42,606 nucleotides of DNA, taken from contig CAIWRU010000070.1 of assembly GCA_903915155.1 (NCBI GenBank), positions 1 through 42,606 on the forward strand, read 5' to 3'. The stretch is from an uncultured Mucilaginibacter sp. (lineage in GTDB: Bacteria > Bacteroidota > Bacteroidia > Sphingobacteriales > Sphingobacteriaceae). Within the stretch, counting starts at the first letter, position 1. Each line of letters starts with the position of its first letter. Under the pieces are notes generated by a model. The model was not told the origin of the DNA, did not search any database, and worked only from the letters and a program-made list of their open reading frames with translations. Shown here in pieces: positions 15,507 through 23,956 of the stretch. The translations under genes and the position numbers were made by a program.

Positions 15507-16958
15507 ATGAAAGTATTGATCGCGGGTGCAAATGGTTATATTGGTACAAGGCTCATCCCCATACTTTTGGAGAAAGGCCACGACGTAATTTGCCTGGTGC
15601 GCGATAAGCGGCGATTTCATGAACAAAGCGATTACAGCGATAAGGTAACCCTTTTACAGGGCGACCTGCTGCATAAAGAAAGCATAGAGGCATTCCCCGA
15701 AAATATTGATGCGGCTTATTACCTCGTTCATTCCATGTCGCAAAACGAGGATTTCGCGAAACTGGAAGCGCAATCGGCACAAAACTTTGTCGAAGTATTG
15801 GATAAAACATATAGCAGGCAGATCATATTTTTAAGCGGCATTACCAACGACGATAATTTGTCGAAGCACCTGGCATCGCGCCGGCATGTGGAAGATGTAC
15901 TGGAAGAAGCAAAAGCGAGTTTAACGGTACTGCGAGCATCCATCATTATTGGTTCGGGCAGCGCATCGTTCGAGATCATCCGCGACCTTACCGAAAAGCT
16001 GCCTTTAATGACCGTCCCCCGCTGGGTGAACACCCGCTGCCAGCCCATAGCTATAAGGGATGTGTTGGGTTACTTAGAAGGCGTGCTGTTAAACGAAAAA
16101 GCATTCGACCGCACCTTTGATATTGGCGGCCCGGATATACTCACGTTTAAGGAATTGATGCTGGGCTATGCCAAAGTGCGCAAATTGAACAGGCATATCA
16201 TCACCATCCCCTTTCTTTCACCCAAAATATCGTCATACTGGCTATATTTTGTTACTTCAACCAGTTACCAATTGGCGCAAAGCTTGGTTGACAGCATGAA
16301 GAATGAAACGATAATGAAGGACCATGCCATTGACGAGGTAGTGCCCCGCAAATGCTTAACTTACCACGAGGCGCTTGAATTGGCCTTTATGAAGATAGAG
16401 CAGAATTCCATCGTTTCAAGCTGGAAGGATGCGCTGAATATGGGATATTTGAATTCTTCGTTTATGGACCAAATAAAAGTGCCCCAAAACGGAACGCTGG
16501 AATATAAAGTTAAACTGCCTATTACCGGCGACGATAAGCCCGTGCTAAACAATATTATGGCCATAGGCGGTAATCGTGGCTGGTATTATTGGGACTGGAT
16601 ATGGGTGCTGCGCGGTTTTATTGATAAAATTGTGGGTGGGGTAGGCATGCGCCGCGGTCGGACCAGTAATATAAATGTGTCGCCGGGTGATGTGATAGAT
16701 TTTTGGCGCGTTTTGCTGGCCGATAAGGCAAACAAACGCTTGTTGTTGTATGCCGAAATGAAATTACCCGGTGAGGCCTGGCTTGAATTTAAGATTATTG
16801 ACAGGAATAATAAAAAAATATTGAGCCAGGTGGCAACTTTTAGGCCCAATGGTTTGTTAGGCAGATTGTATTGGTATAGCATGCTGCCATTCCATTTGTT
16901 TATTTTTAAGGGAATGGCCAAACAATTAATTGAATTTAAAATACCCTCTGTTACATGA
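15507..16958 (+). CDS. SDR-type NAD(P)-binding protein with C-terminal DUF2867 domain
   Basis: The 483-residue protein has an atypical short-chain dehydrogenase domain (about 1-300) starting MKVLIAGANGYIGTRLIP, with the Gly motif at residues 7-13, and DAAYYLVHSM and ITNDDNLSKH later. A C-terminal domain (about 325-480), with GGNRGWYYWDWIWVLRGFIDK and GEAWLEFKI, fits DUF2867. Related proteins occur in Bacteroidota and other bacteria beside photolyases; no reaction is established. The 3' end overlaps the next gene by four bases (ATGA), a sign of translational coupling. Confidence 0.88.
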   Translation: MKVLIAGANGYIGTRLIPILLEKGHDVICLVRDKRRFHEQSDYSDKVTLLQGDLLHKESIEAFPENIDAAYYLVHSMSQNEDFAKLEAQSAQNFVEVLDKTYSRQIIFLSGITNDDNLSKHLASRRHVEDVLEEAKASLTVLRASIIIGSGSASFEIIRDLTEKLPLMTVPRWVNTRCQPIAIRDVLGYLEGVLLNEKAFDRTFDIGGPDILTFKELMLGYAKVRKLNRHIITIPFLSPKISSYWLYFVTSTSYQLAQSLVDSMKNETIMKDHAIDEVVPRKCLTYHEALELAFMKIEQNSIVSSWKDALNMGYLNSSFMDQIKVPQNGTLEYKVKLPITGDDKPVLNNIMAIGGNRGWYYWDWIWVLRGFIDKIVGGVGMRRGRTSNINVSPGDVIDFWRVLLADKANKRLLLYAEMKLPGEAWLEFKIIDRNNKKILSQVATFRPNGLLGRLYWYSMLPFHLFIFKGMAKQLIEFKIPSVT

Positions 16959-17890
16959 TGCAGGCGGATAATATGTTACAAATGCCTAAACACATTTTAA
17001 TAACCGGCGGCACCGGAGTTTTAGGAAAACACCTCACAGAATTGCTATTAGCTAAGGGGCATACCGTAAGCCTTTTAAGCAGGTCGCCGGGGAATGATGC
17101 GCGGGTAAAAACCTATTTATGGGATATTAACAAACATGAGATAGACCCCGATTGTATTATCGGCGTTGATACCATAGTGCATTTGGCAGGCACCGGCATT
17201 GCTGATAAGCCCTGGACGGATGAGCGCAAGGAAGAAATATTGGAAAGCCGTACGCGGTCGATCAAGTTGATATATGACTTGTTGAAAAGCCATCAGCACG
17301 AGGTTACATCGGTTGTTTCGGCATCGGGCATTGGATATTATAGCGACAGGCGCAACGAATTGCTTGACGAGGACAGCGAACCTGCGCATGATTATTTGGG
17401 CACCTGTTGTGTTGAATGGGAAAAGGCTGTGGACGAGGGGGAGGAGCTGAACCTGCGTGTAGTGAAATTCCACACGGGGGTTGTGCTTACCAAAGAGGGT
17501 GGGGCATTAACAAAATTGGCCATGCCTGTAAAATTTGGCTTTGGCGCGGCTTTAGGCAGCGGTAAGCAATGGGTATCGTGGATACACTGGCACGATGTTG
17601 CCGCCATGTACCTGTATGGTATTGAGCGCAAAGGGTTGAAGGGTGTGTACAACATGGTATCGCCTAACCCCGTTACCAATAAACAACTTACCAAGGCAAT
17701 TGCCAATCAGCTACACCGCCCGCTATGGCTGCCTAATGTGCCTGCCTTTGCATTGAAACTTATTTTGGGTGAAATGAGCACAATTGTTTTAGGCAGCACC
17801 AAAGCGTCGGCCCATAAAATTGAAGCGAAAGGCTTTAAATTTGCTTACCCCGTGGTTGAACAGGCATTAAAGGAGATATATGGAGCATAA
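16955..17890 (+). CDS. TIGR01777-type epimerase-like SDR protein
   Basis: The 311-residue protein has the NAD(P)-binding start HILITGGTGVLGKHLTELL and the family segments VDTIVHLAGTGIADKPWTDERKEEILESR, SASGIGYYSDR, and VSWIHWHDVAAMYLYGIE, followed by the C-terminal region YNMVSPNPVTNKQLT. This fits the TIGR01777 family of nucleotide-sugar-epimerase-like proteins, including YfcH; the substrate is unknown. The ATG at 16955 overlaps the stop of the previous gene, while ATG at 16983 (MPKHILITGG) is a shorter alternative that fits the family start better. The 3' end overlaps the photolyase by 11 bases, so the three genes form one operon. Confidence 0.9.
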   Translation: MMQADNMLQMPKHILITGGTGVLGKHLTELLLAKGHTVSLLSRSPGNDARVKTYLWDINKHEIDPDCIIGVDTIVHLAGTGIADKPWTDERKEEILESRTRSIKLIYDLLKSHQHEVTSVVSASGIGYYSDRRNELLDEDSEPAHDYLGTCCVEWEKAVDEGEELNLRVVKFHTGVVLTKEGGALTKLAMPVKFGFGAALGSGKQWVSWIHWHDVAAMYLYGIERKGLKGVYNMVSPNPVTNKQLTKAIANQLHRPLWLPNVPAFALKLILGEMSTIVLGSTKASAHKIEAKGFKFAYPVVEQALKEIYGA

Positions 17891-19193
17891 GGGCCCAATT
17901 AGTATTTTTTGGTTTCGCCGTGATTTACGCCTTGATGATAATGCGGGATTGTACCGTGCCTTAAAAGGCGAAAATCCTGTTTTACCCGTTTTTATTTTTG
18001 ACAGGGAGATACTGGACAAACTGGAAGACAAGGATGATGCGAGAGTGACTTTTATCTATCAAACTATTGACGATATAAACACCGAACTAAAGAAGCATGG
18101 CAGCGGTTTATTTATACTGTATGATAAAGCGGAAGACGCGTGGGATAAGCTGTTGAAGGAACATACCATAGCCGCTGTTTACACCAATCATGATTATGAG
18201 CCTTATGCCAAAAAGCGCGACGAAGCCATCGCCCAAAAGCTAAAGAAGCAGGGCATTGAATTTAAAACTTACAAGGACCAGGTAATTTTCGATAGGGACG
18301 AGGTAGTGAAAGGCGATGGATCGCCCTATACCGTTTATACGCCTTATATGCGTAAGTGGTATGAAACTTTAAAGCCGTTTTACCTGGAGGCGTATCCCAC
18401 AAAAAAATATTTAGAAAACCTGCTGAAAACCGATAGTTTTAAAATACCCACATTAAAAGAAATGGGGTTTGAAAAAAGCAGCCTTGAAATACCCGGCAAA
18501 AGCTACGAACATTTTATAAAGGAGTATGCGGAGAAAAGGGATTTCCCGGGTACGAAGGGTACATCGTATATTGGGTTGCATTTAAGGTTCGGTACGGTAA
18601 GTATACGCGAACTGGCATCCACCGCCAATGGCTATGCGGAAAAGACCTGGCTGAATGAGCTGATTTGGCGCGAGTTTTACATGATGATACTCGACCATTT
18701 CCCTGCAACGATGGATCATGCCTTCAGGCCTGAGTATGACCGGATAAAATGGGTGAATGACGAAGGACAGTTCAAGGCCTGGTGCGACGGCCAAACCGGC
18801 TACCCGCTGGTTGATGCAGGTATGCGCGAACTGAATGCCACCGGCTATATGCATAATCGTGTGCGCATGGTAGTCGCCAGTTTTTTGGCGAAGGATTTGC
18901 TGATAGACTGGCGCTGGGGCGAGCGCTACTTTGCCCGAAAATTGCTGGATTATGAAATGGCAAGCAATGTTGGCGGCTGGCAATGGTCGGCGGGGTGTGG
19001 GACGGATGCCGCGCCCTATTTCCGCATTTTTAATCCCGATTCACAGCTAAAAAAGTTCGACCCTGAATTTATATACCTAAAAAAATGGGTTCCGGAATAT
19101 GCTGACTTCAGCAAGTATCCAAAACCCATTGTTGACCACGCTTTTGCACGCGACCGTTGTTTAAAAGCTTTTAAGGTAGCTTTAGCTAAATGA
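17880..19193 (+). CDS. phr: Class I deoxyribodipyrimidine photolyase
   Basis: The 437-residue protein is a class I CPD photolyase, using blue light and FADH- to split cyclobutane pyrimidine dimers. The antenna domain starts ISIFWFRRDLRLDDNAGL. The FAD domain shows GTSYIGLHLRFGTVSIRELA, ELIWREFYMMILDHFP, TGYPLVDAGMRELNATGYMHNRVRMVVASFL, DWRWGERYFARKLLDYEMASNVGGWQWSAG and GTDAAPYFRIFNP. Tryptophans for the electron-transfer chain are present in the last motifs. Length is typical for short bacterial forms. It ends the SDR-SDR-phr operon and converges, with a 3-bp gap, on the FKBP gene. Confidence 0.94.
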   Translation: MEHKGPISIFWFRRDLRLDDNAGLYRALKGENPVLPVFIFDREILDKLEDKDDARVTFIYQTIDDINTELKKHGSGLFILYDKAEDAWDKLLKEHTIAAVYTNHDYEPYAKKRDEAIAQKLKKQGIEFKTYKDQVIFDRDEVVKGDGSPYTVYTPYMRKWYETLKPFYLEAYPTKKYLENLLKTDSFKIPTLKEMGFEKSSLEIPGKSYEHFIKEYAEKRDFPGTKGTSYIGLHLRFGTVSIRELASTANGYAEKTWLNELIWREFYMMILDHFPATMDHAFRPEYDRIKWVNDEGQFKAWCDGQTGYPLVDAGMRELNATGYMHNRVRMVVASFLAKDLLIDWRWGERYFARKLLDYEMASNVGGWQWSAGCGTDAAPYFRIFNPDSQLKKFDPEFIYLKKWVPEYADFSKYPKPIVDHAFARDRCLKAFKVALAK

Positions 19194-19196
19194 TAT

Positions 19197-20141
19197 TTAC
19201 GGCGATACGCTTTGTATGGTGAATTCAAATCGTAAACAGCTATTGGCCGGTATCTCGCTTTGTGCCTGCGTGCCATAGCCTAAATATGATGGCATGATCA
19301 TGGAGATTACCGTGCCTTTTACGGCATGTCTTTTCAATGTACGTGATACGCCGGCTATAAGGCTGGGTATTTCAACTGAAGTGCTATCCGGCGAAGTAGC
19401 ACTGCTAAAAACGGTTCCGTTTAACAAACGGCCGTTAAAGGTTACCTCTGCAGTTGTATTATCTGTCAGCGGGTCAGTACCGGTACCCTGTGTTTGTACG
19501 TGGTAGTATACTCCTGAATCAAGCGTATAAAGGCCTGTTAAACTATTTGCGGCCATATAATTCTTTATCACCTGGTAATCATAGGCCGCCTGCCTTTGCG
19601 CTTTATCAGGCTGGCTGGCTATTACGTGTACATAATAATCAAGGCATTGGTTGCCGGCAATACGCGAAGAGGTATTGGTGATACTGCCCGAACCATATCC
19701 GTTAACGCCATAAGCCAGGTGCGATGGTATAAGCACACGCATACTTGCGCCAACATATTTAAGGTCGTTTAAAATAGCCAGTTCAAGGCCGGTGGGCAAT
19801 GCACTAGAAATAATATGACCAACATAGGTTTGGAAATGGTTTTGAATAGTATCGCTGCTTATGTAATGCCCGTCAAAGCTTTTTATGGTAAATACGAATG
19901 ATATATTATCAGAATAAGTTAAAGCGGTATCGGTTTGTGGTTGCAGGATGATTTTATAGTAGATGCCTGAAGTGTCGCCACCTACCGTATCTTTTTTCAT
20001 GCCGGTAATGCCATTGGCACTTATATAGTTTTGTATCTGTTCCTGGTCATATTGTTTAATATTGGGTTGGTTGCCATGCTTGCGGCATGATACCAGCCCT
20101 ATAGCAGAAATTAGTAAAAGCGTAAAAATTGTTTGTTTCAT
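19197..20141 (-). CDS. FKBP-type peptidyl-prolyl isomerase lipoprotein, two domains
   Basis: The 314-residue protein begins MKQTIFTLLLISAIGLVSCRK, an SPII signal with lipobox cysteine C19. Two FKBP-like halves follow. The first (about 60-175) is degenerate, with SAYG-type core only as SHLAYGVNGYG. The second (about 205-314) is closer to the family: TAEVTFNGRLLNGTVFSS, RTLKRHAVKGTVISMIMPSYLGYGTQ and LRFEFTIQSV. Such proteins help fold envelope or secreted proteins; in Bacteroidota many sit on the membrane. It starts directly after the stop of a second FKBP lipoprotein gene, so the two form one operon. Confidence 0.88.
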   Translation of the reverse strand: MKQTIFTLLLISAIGLVSCRKHGNQPNIKQYDQEQIQNYISANGITGMKKDTVGGDTSGIYYKIILQPQTDTALTYSDNISFVFTIKSFDGHYISSDTIQNHFQTYVGHIISSALPTGLELAILNDLKYVGASMRVLIPSHLAYGVNGYGSGSITNTSSRIAGNQCLDYYVHVIASQPDKAQRQAAYDYQVIKNYMAANSLTGLYTLDSGVYYHVQTQGTGTDPLTDNTTAEVTFNGRLLNGTVFSSATSPDSTSVEIPSLIAGVSRTLKRHAVKGTVISMIMPSYLGYGTQAQSEIPANSCLRFEFTIQSVSP

Positions 20142-20684
20142 TTAATTAGTTACATTATAAAGTGTTATATAAAAATCAAGCACCGCATTACCGGGCAATC
20201 CATTTTTTAGCCCGAAATCCTGCCCTATTTGTGGCTGAGCATAAGGGCCATACGCATAACGTGACGGTACCAACAGCCGCACTTCGCCCCCGGTTAATAT
20301 CATAGGTACCCCTAACTGCCATCCCCTTATCACTGCGCCTATTGAATACGTTGGGTGAAATTCATTTGTTTTGTAAAACAGCGTTTCGCTCAAATCGTTA
20401 TTTATTAGCTTAGCCGAATCACTAACTGTTATTTGGGTTGACGTAGTAAAGAGCGTTTGCCCGCTACCAGGGTTGATCACTATATAATAAACCCCTATCG
20501 TATCATTTAACTGTACGTGTTTGGCTACCCCCTTTAAATTATGGGCAACAATAAATCTACTGAGCAGCGAATCATCAATTTTAGCCTGTGCTTTAGCCTG
20601 CACCGGCCCATATAACGATGATTTTGTACACGCGGCCAGGCAGCAAACAAAAACAAGCCCTAAAACTAACAGTATCCTGTTCAT
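20142..20684 (-). CDS. FKBP-like lipoprotein
   Basis: The start at ATG 20684 gives MNRILLVLGLVFVCCLAACTKS, with lipobox LAAC and C19, and 180 residues in all; the longer frame to 20762 would hide this signal and is rejected. The body resembles a single FKBP domain: GVYYIVINPGSG, YSIGAVIRGWQLGVPMILTGGEVRLLVPSRYAYGPYAQ, and AVLDFYITLYNV. It lacks several active-site residues of canonical FKBPs, so it may be a chaperone without isomerase activity. It is followed without a gap by a related two-domain gene, likely a product of duplication. Confidence 0.85.
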   Translation of the reverse strand: MNRILLVLGLVFVCCLAACTKSSLYGPVQAKAQAKIDDSLLSRFIVAHNLKGVAKHVQLNDTIGVYYIVINPGSGQTLFTTSTQITVSDSAKLINNDLSETLFYKTNEFHPTYSIGAVIRGWQLGVPMILTGGEVRLLVPSRYAYGPYAQPQIGQDFGLKNGLPGNAVLDFYITLYNVTN

Positions 20685-20699
20685 CCCAATTTCAAAAGG

Positions 20700-20707
20700 C
20701 AAATTTA
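20700..20707 (-). promoter_or_regulatory. -7 box of the FKBP operon
   Basis: The minus strand reads TAAATTTG, a full match to TAnnTTTG, 15 bp upstream of the ATG at 20684. It supports that start. Confidence 0.5.
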
Positions 20708-20805
20708 TTCTTTTATATTTCAAAAACGGCAGCTTAACACTTTTTAACACTATTATGCTCATTTAACCATGTAAAGTGCGTTTTATTGTGGGGAATGTTG
20801 CTTTT

Positions 20806-21258
20806 TCAGTGGTTATCTGGTTTATAATTCAGGGTTAACTGGTTTATTTTTTCAAGCATCTCAATCAAATATTGCTTGTCGCTTTCATTAATATGGCTGT
20901 TAAGGTAGTTGTTAAACTGTTTTACTATCCCGCGCGCCAGGTGGCGCTTTTCCTTACCCAGGTCGGTTAAATATATTTTAACCGAACGTTTATCCCCGGG
21001 GTTCAGTTCGCGGTATATCAAGCCTGTTTTTTCAAGCTGGTTCAGCATACGCGATAAACTGGTAGATTTCAATCCCAGCAACGCCGCTGCTTGCGAAACG
21101 GTAGTGCCTTCGTGTTCATCGATATTTATCAGCAAATAACCTATTGATTGTGTAAAGCCATATTCGGTTACCAATTGGTTATACCTGTTGGCTACCGTTT
21201 GCCATACTATTTTTAAAAAATAATCAATGGTTTCGTGGTTCTTTAATTCCTTTCTCAT
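20806..21258 (-). CDS. MarR-family transcriptional regulator
   Basis: The 150-residue protein has the MarR winged helix-turn-helix: GYLLINIDEHEGTTVSQAAALLGLKSTSLSRMLNQLEKTGLIYRE with wing GDKRSVKIYLTDLGKEKR, flanked by dimerisation helices at both ends. It would bind DNA as a dimer and respond to a small ligand or oxidation; no cysteine in a typical redox position was noted. It is between ggt and the FKBP genes, all on the minus strand. Its target is not clear; an inverted repeat made of CAGTTTGCAGTT words lies just upstream but looks more like an intergenic repeat than an operator. Confidence 0.9.
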   Translation of the reverse strand: MRKELKNHETIDYFLKIVWQTVANRYNQLVTEYGFTQSIGYLLINIDEHEGTTVSQAAALLGLKSTSLSRMLNQLEKTGLIYRELNPGDKRSVKIYLTDLGKEKRHLARGIVKQFNNYLNSHINESDKQYLIEMLEKINQLTLNYKPDNH

Positions 21259-21262
21259 TCGT

Positions 21263-21354
21263 TCAGTTTTCAGTTTGCAGTGGGCAGTTTGCAGTTGGTT
21301 TTGGTTTGCAGTTGAATTTTAACTGCAAACTGTCAACTGAAAACTGCCTACTGA
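21263..21354. repeat. Word-type inverted repeat between ggt and MarR genes
   Basis: CAGTTTGCAGTT at 21285-21296 is matched exactly by AACTGCAAACTG at 21321-21332. Beyond these, CAGTTTTCAGTTTGCAG (from 21263) and CTGTCAACTGAAAACTG (to about 21347) continue the foldback with mismatches. It fills the whole gap. Confidence 0.6.
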
Positions 21355-23067
21355 CTAATATCCCAGCTTCGTATCATCCCCCCGCGGGTCGGCACCGCCT
21401 TCGTAATAACCCCATTTGGTTTTTAAAATTGCATCAACGCGGCCAATGGGGTGATCATTGATAATTTTATAGCCCTTCTTCTGCAATTTTTGACGGGTCA
21501 AGGTGTCCAGTGCGCCGCTTTCCATGTAAACCTCATCGGGCAACCATTGGCTGTGAAAACGTTTCGCGTCCACGGCGTCCTGCATACCCATGTCGAAGTC
21601 GACAACGTTTAATATGGTTTGAAATACCGATGTGATAATTGTTGAGCCGCCCGGCGTGCCTACTACCATAAACAACTTACCATCTTTCTCGACTATGGTT
21701 GGCGTCATGGATGATAACATGCGTTTATTGGGTTGTATGCTGTTTGCTGTGCCGCCAATAAGTCCGAACAAATTGGGGACGCCCGGTTTCTCACTAAAAT
21801 CATCCATCTCATCGTTCAGCAAAAAGCCGGCACCCTTCACCACTATTTTTGAGCCGAAGCCGTTATTTAAAGTTGTGGTTATTGATACGGCGTTGCCGTC
21901 CCTGTCGACCACGCTGTAGTGCGTGGTTTGCGTGCTTTCGTAACCTACAAATGTGCCGGGCAGTACGCTGGCGCTTGGCGTAGCAGCGTCCCAGCTAAAG
22001 GTTTTCATGCGTTGGTTGATATACGCGGGGTTTAACAGGCTGTCGACAGGTACTTTGAAAAAGTCGGGATCGCCCAGGTATTTTGAGCGGTCGGCGTATA
22101 CCCTGCGTTCGGCCTCCACTATTAATTGTACAGTTGAGTCCTGGTTATGGCCCCATCGGTGTAATGGGTATTTTTCGACAGCGTGCAGCAATTGCAACAG
22201 AGCTATACCCCCGCTTGATGGCGGCGGCATGGTGATTATAGTGTAGTTTTTGTACTTGCCGATGATGGGCTTGCGCCAAATGGCGTGGTAATTTTGCAGG
22301 TCGGTTTTGGTAAAGATGCCGCCTCCGTTTTTCATTTCGGCTATAAGCTCATCGGCAACGGGGCCGTCATAAAACCCGTACCAACCCTTATCTCGTATCA
22401 GGGTCAGCGTTTTGCCCAGGTCGCCTTGTACCAGTATATCGCCTTCCTTCCAGGGAGTATCTTTTATAAAGTAGGTTTTACCGGGGTTCAGCTTTTTAAA
22501 CTCGGCCTGGGTTTTGTTCAAATCATGGGCTAATTCTTTGGTTATTTTGAAGCCGCTATTGGCAAGGTCGATGGCGGGTTGTACCAGGTCGGCCCAGTTT
22601 AGTTTACCATATTTATTGTGTGCCTCAACCATGCCGTCAACCGATCCGGGTATGCCCGATGCTTTGTGGGTTGACAAGCTCATGTCGGGCACAGGGTTGC
22701 CTGCTGAATCCAAAAACATATTGGTAGTGGCTGCGGCAGGCGCTTTTTCCCTGAAATCGAGCGTGTTGCTTTGCCCGTCAGCAGCGCGATAGACCATAAA
22801 ACCGCCACCGCCTATGTTTCCGGCTTCGGGTACTGTTACCGCCAATGCAAATTGCACGGCGATGGCGGCATCGACTGCGTTGCCACCTTTTTTTAAAATA
22901 TCGAGGCCTACCTGCGATGCATCGGGATAGGCACAAACCACCATGCCGTTATAATACTCATGGCTATCAGTATTGGTTAGGCCACCGCGCACGCAACCAA
23001 AAGAAAAAATGCTGAGCAAAATAGCAAGCGGCAGGCACGCTTTTTTTATATGGGTGTTATATGGCAT
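21355..23067 (-). CDS. ggt: Gamma-glutamyltransferase, lipoprotein form
   Basis: The 570-residue precursor is an N-terminal nucleophile hydrolase that cleaves glutathione and other gamma-glutamyl compounds and transfers the glutamyl group. The signal ends in FSFGC, with C25 as likely lipid anchor. The large-subunit part shows GGNAVDAAIAV, GNIGGGGFMV and LDFREKAP, the last with a glutamyl-binding arginine. Self-cleavage is expected before T381 in TQTTHYSVVDRDGNAVSITTTLN, which makes the small subunit; PGGSTIITSV and other substrate loops follow. All key residues appear intact and length is normal. It acts outside the cytoplasm, in the periplasm or on the membrane. It is upstream of MarR on the same strand. 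Confidence 0.94.
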   Translation of the reverse strand: MPYNTHIKKACLPLAILLSIFSFGCVRGGLTNTDSHEYYNGMVVCAYPDASQVGLDILKKGGNAVDAAIAVQFALAVTVPEAGNIGGGGFMVYRAADGQSNTLDFREKAPAAATTNMFLDSAGNPVPDMSLSTHKASGIPGSVDGMVEAHNKYGKLNWADLVQPAIDLANSGFKITKELAHDLNKTQAEFKKLNPGKTYFIKDTPWKEGDILVQGDLGKTLTLIRDKGWYGFYDGPVADELIAEMKNGGGIFTKTDLQNYHAIWRKPIIGKYKNYTIITMPPPSSGGIALLQLLHAVEKYPLHRWGHNQDSTVQLIVEAERRVYADRSKYLGDPDFFKVPVDSLLNPAYINQRMKTFSWDAATPSASVLPGTFVGYESTQTTHYSVVDRDGNAVSITTTLNNGFGSKIVVKGAGFLLNDEMDDFSEKPGVPNLFGLIGGTANSIQPNKRMLSSMTPTIVEKDGKLFMVVGTPGGSTIITSVFQTILNVVDFDMGMQDAVDAKRFHSQWLPDEVYMESGALDTLTRQKLQKKGYKIINDHPIGRVDAILKTKWGYYEGGADPRGDDTKLGY

Positions 23068-23311
23068 AGTTTATAAAATATGAGTTCATTAAACCTTTAT
23101 CGCTAATCAACGTCTATGCGTGTAAAATTGCACTAATTTATAATATTTTGACCCATTGCCTTATTAAAACAGGAATTGTTTTTTGCTGTTAAACAGTATA
23201 TTACCGGGCCTTTGTAATATTTATTTTACAATTGGAGCCATAAAATTTAATTTCGGCCGTTTATTGCAACAAACAACATCACTAATAAAAACACACAATT
23301 GAAATTATCTA

Positions 23312-23821
23312 ATGAAAAAACTAGTATTCTCAGTAGCCGCTCTATTTTCCTTTATGCTGATAGCGAATAAGTCGCTGGCTCAAAATTCCCAGTATTCGCA
23401 AGACTATAAAACCGCCGTTGGATTGAAGTTCGGCGCTTATGAAGACGGTATTGCCGTAAAATATTTTGCGTCTCCCGATATTTCATACGAAGGCGTATTA
23501 GGTTTCCGCAATCATGGCGTTGTTGTAACCGGCCTTTATGAAATAAACCAGGAAGCATTTAACGTATCGGGTTTAAAATTTTACTATGGTTTTGGCGCAC
23601 ACATTGGTGCTGAAGGCAAAGGCGATTACCAAAGGTTAGGCAGCGACCAGTATTATAACAGCAGCCACATATTATTAGGTGCCGATGGCGTATTGGGTTT
23701 GGAATACGTTATCCCAAATTCGCCAATTGCTGTTAGCCTTGATCTTAACCCACGAATTGAACTGGCCACCGGCCCGTTTTTCGACATTGCCCCGGGATTA
23801 GGGATCAAGTACACTTTTTAA
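23312..23821 (+). CDS. Small outer-membrane beta-barrel protein
   Basis: The 169-residue protein begins MKKLVFSVAALFSFMLIANK, a signal peptide ending SLAQ. The mature part has alternating strands with aromatic ends (YKTAVGLKFGAYEDGIAVKYF, GLKFYYGFGAHIGAEG, VSLDLNPRIELATG) and a C-terminal phenylalanine (LGIKYTF), all marks of an 8-strand outer-membrane barrel, similar to small PF13505-type porin-like proteins of Bacteroidota. The role is unknown. It has its own 244-bp upstream gap shared with the divergent ggt gene, and a strong hairpin terminator follows. Confidence 0.8.
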   Translation: MKKLVFSVAALFSFMLIANKSLAQNSQYSQDYKTAVGLKFGAYEDGIAVKYFASPDISYEGVLGFRNHGVVVTGLYEINQEAFNVSGLKFYYGFGAHIGAEGKGDYQRLGSDQYYNSSHILLGADGVLGLEYVIPNSPIAVSLDLNPRIELATGPFFDIAPGLGIKYTF

Positions 23822-23876
23822 GTTAAAAGTATAAAGTTGAAAGTGTAAAGTTTCTTTGCACCATTAACTTTCAACT

Positions 23877-23918
23877 CCTAAAAAAAGCGTCATTGCACGA
23901 AGCAATGACGCTTTTTTT
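23877..23918. terminator. Bidirectional terminator
   Basis: GCGTCATTGC and GCAATGACGC form a perfect 10-bp stem with a 5-base loop at 23887-23911, with A-run before and T-run after, so it can stop transcripts from both the barrel gene and the convergent protease gene. Repeats of the words AGTTGAAAGT (23835-23844) and ACTTTCAACT (23941-23950) flank it in mirror order. Confidence 0.9.
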
Positions 23919-23956
23919 TGCTTTTAACTTTCATCTCTAAACTTTCAACTCCCCCT

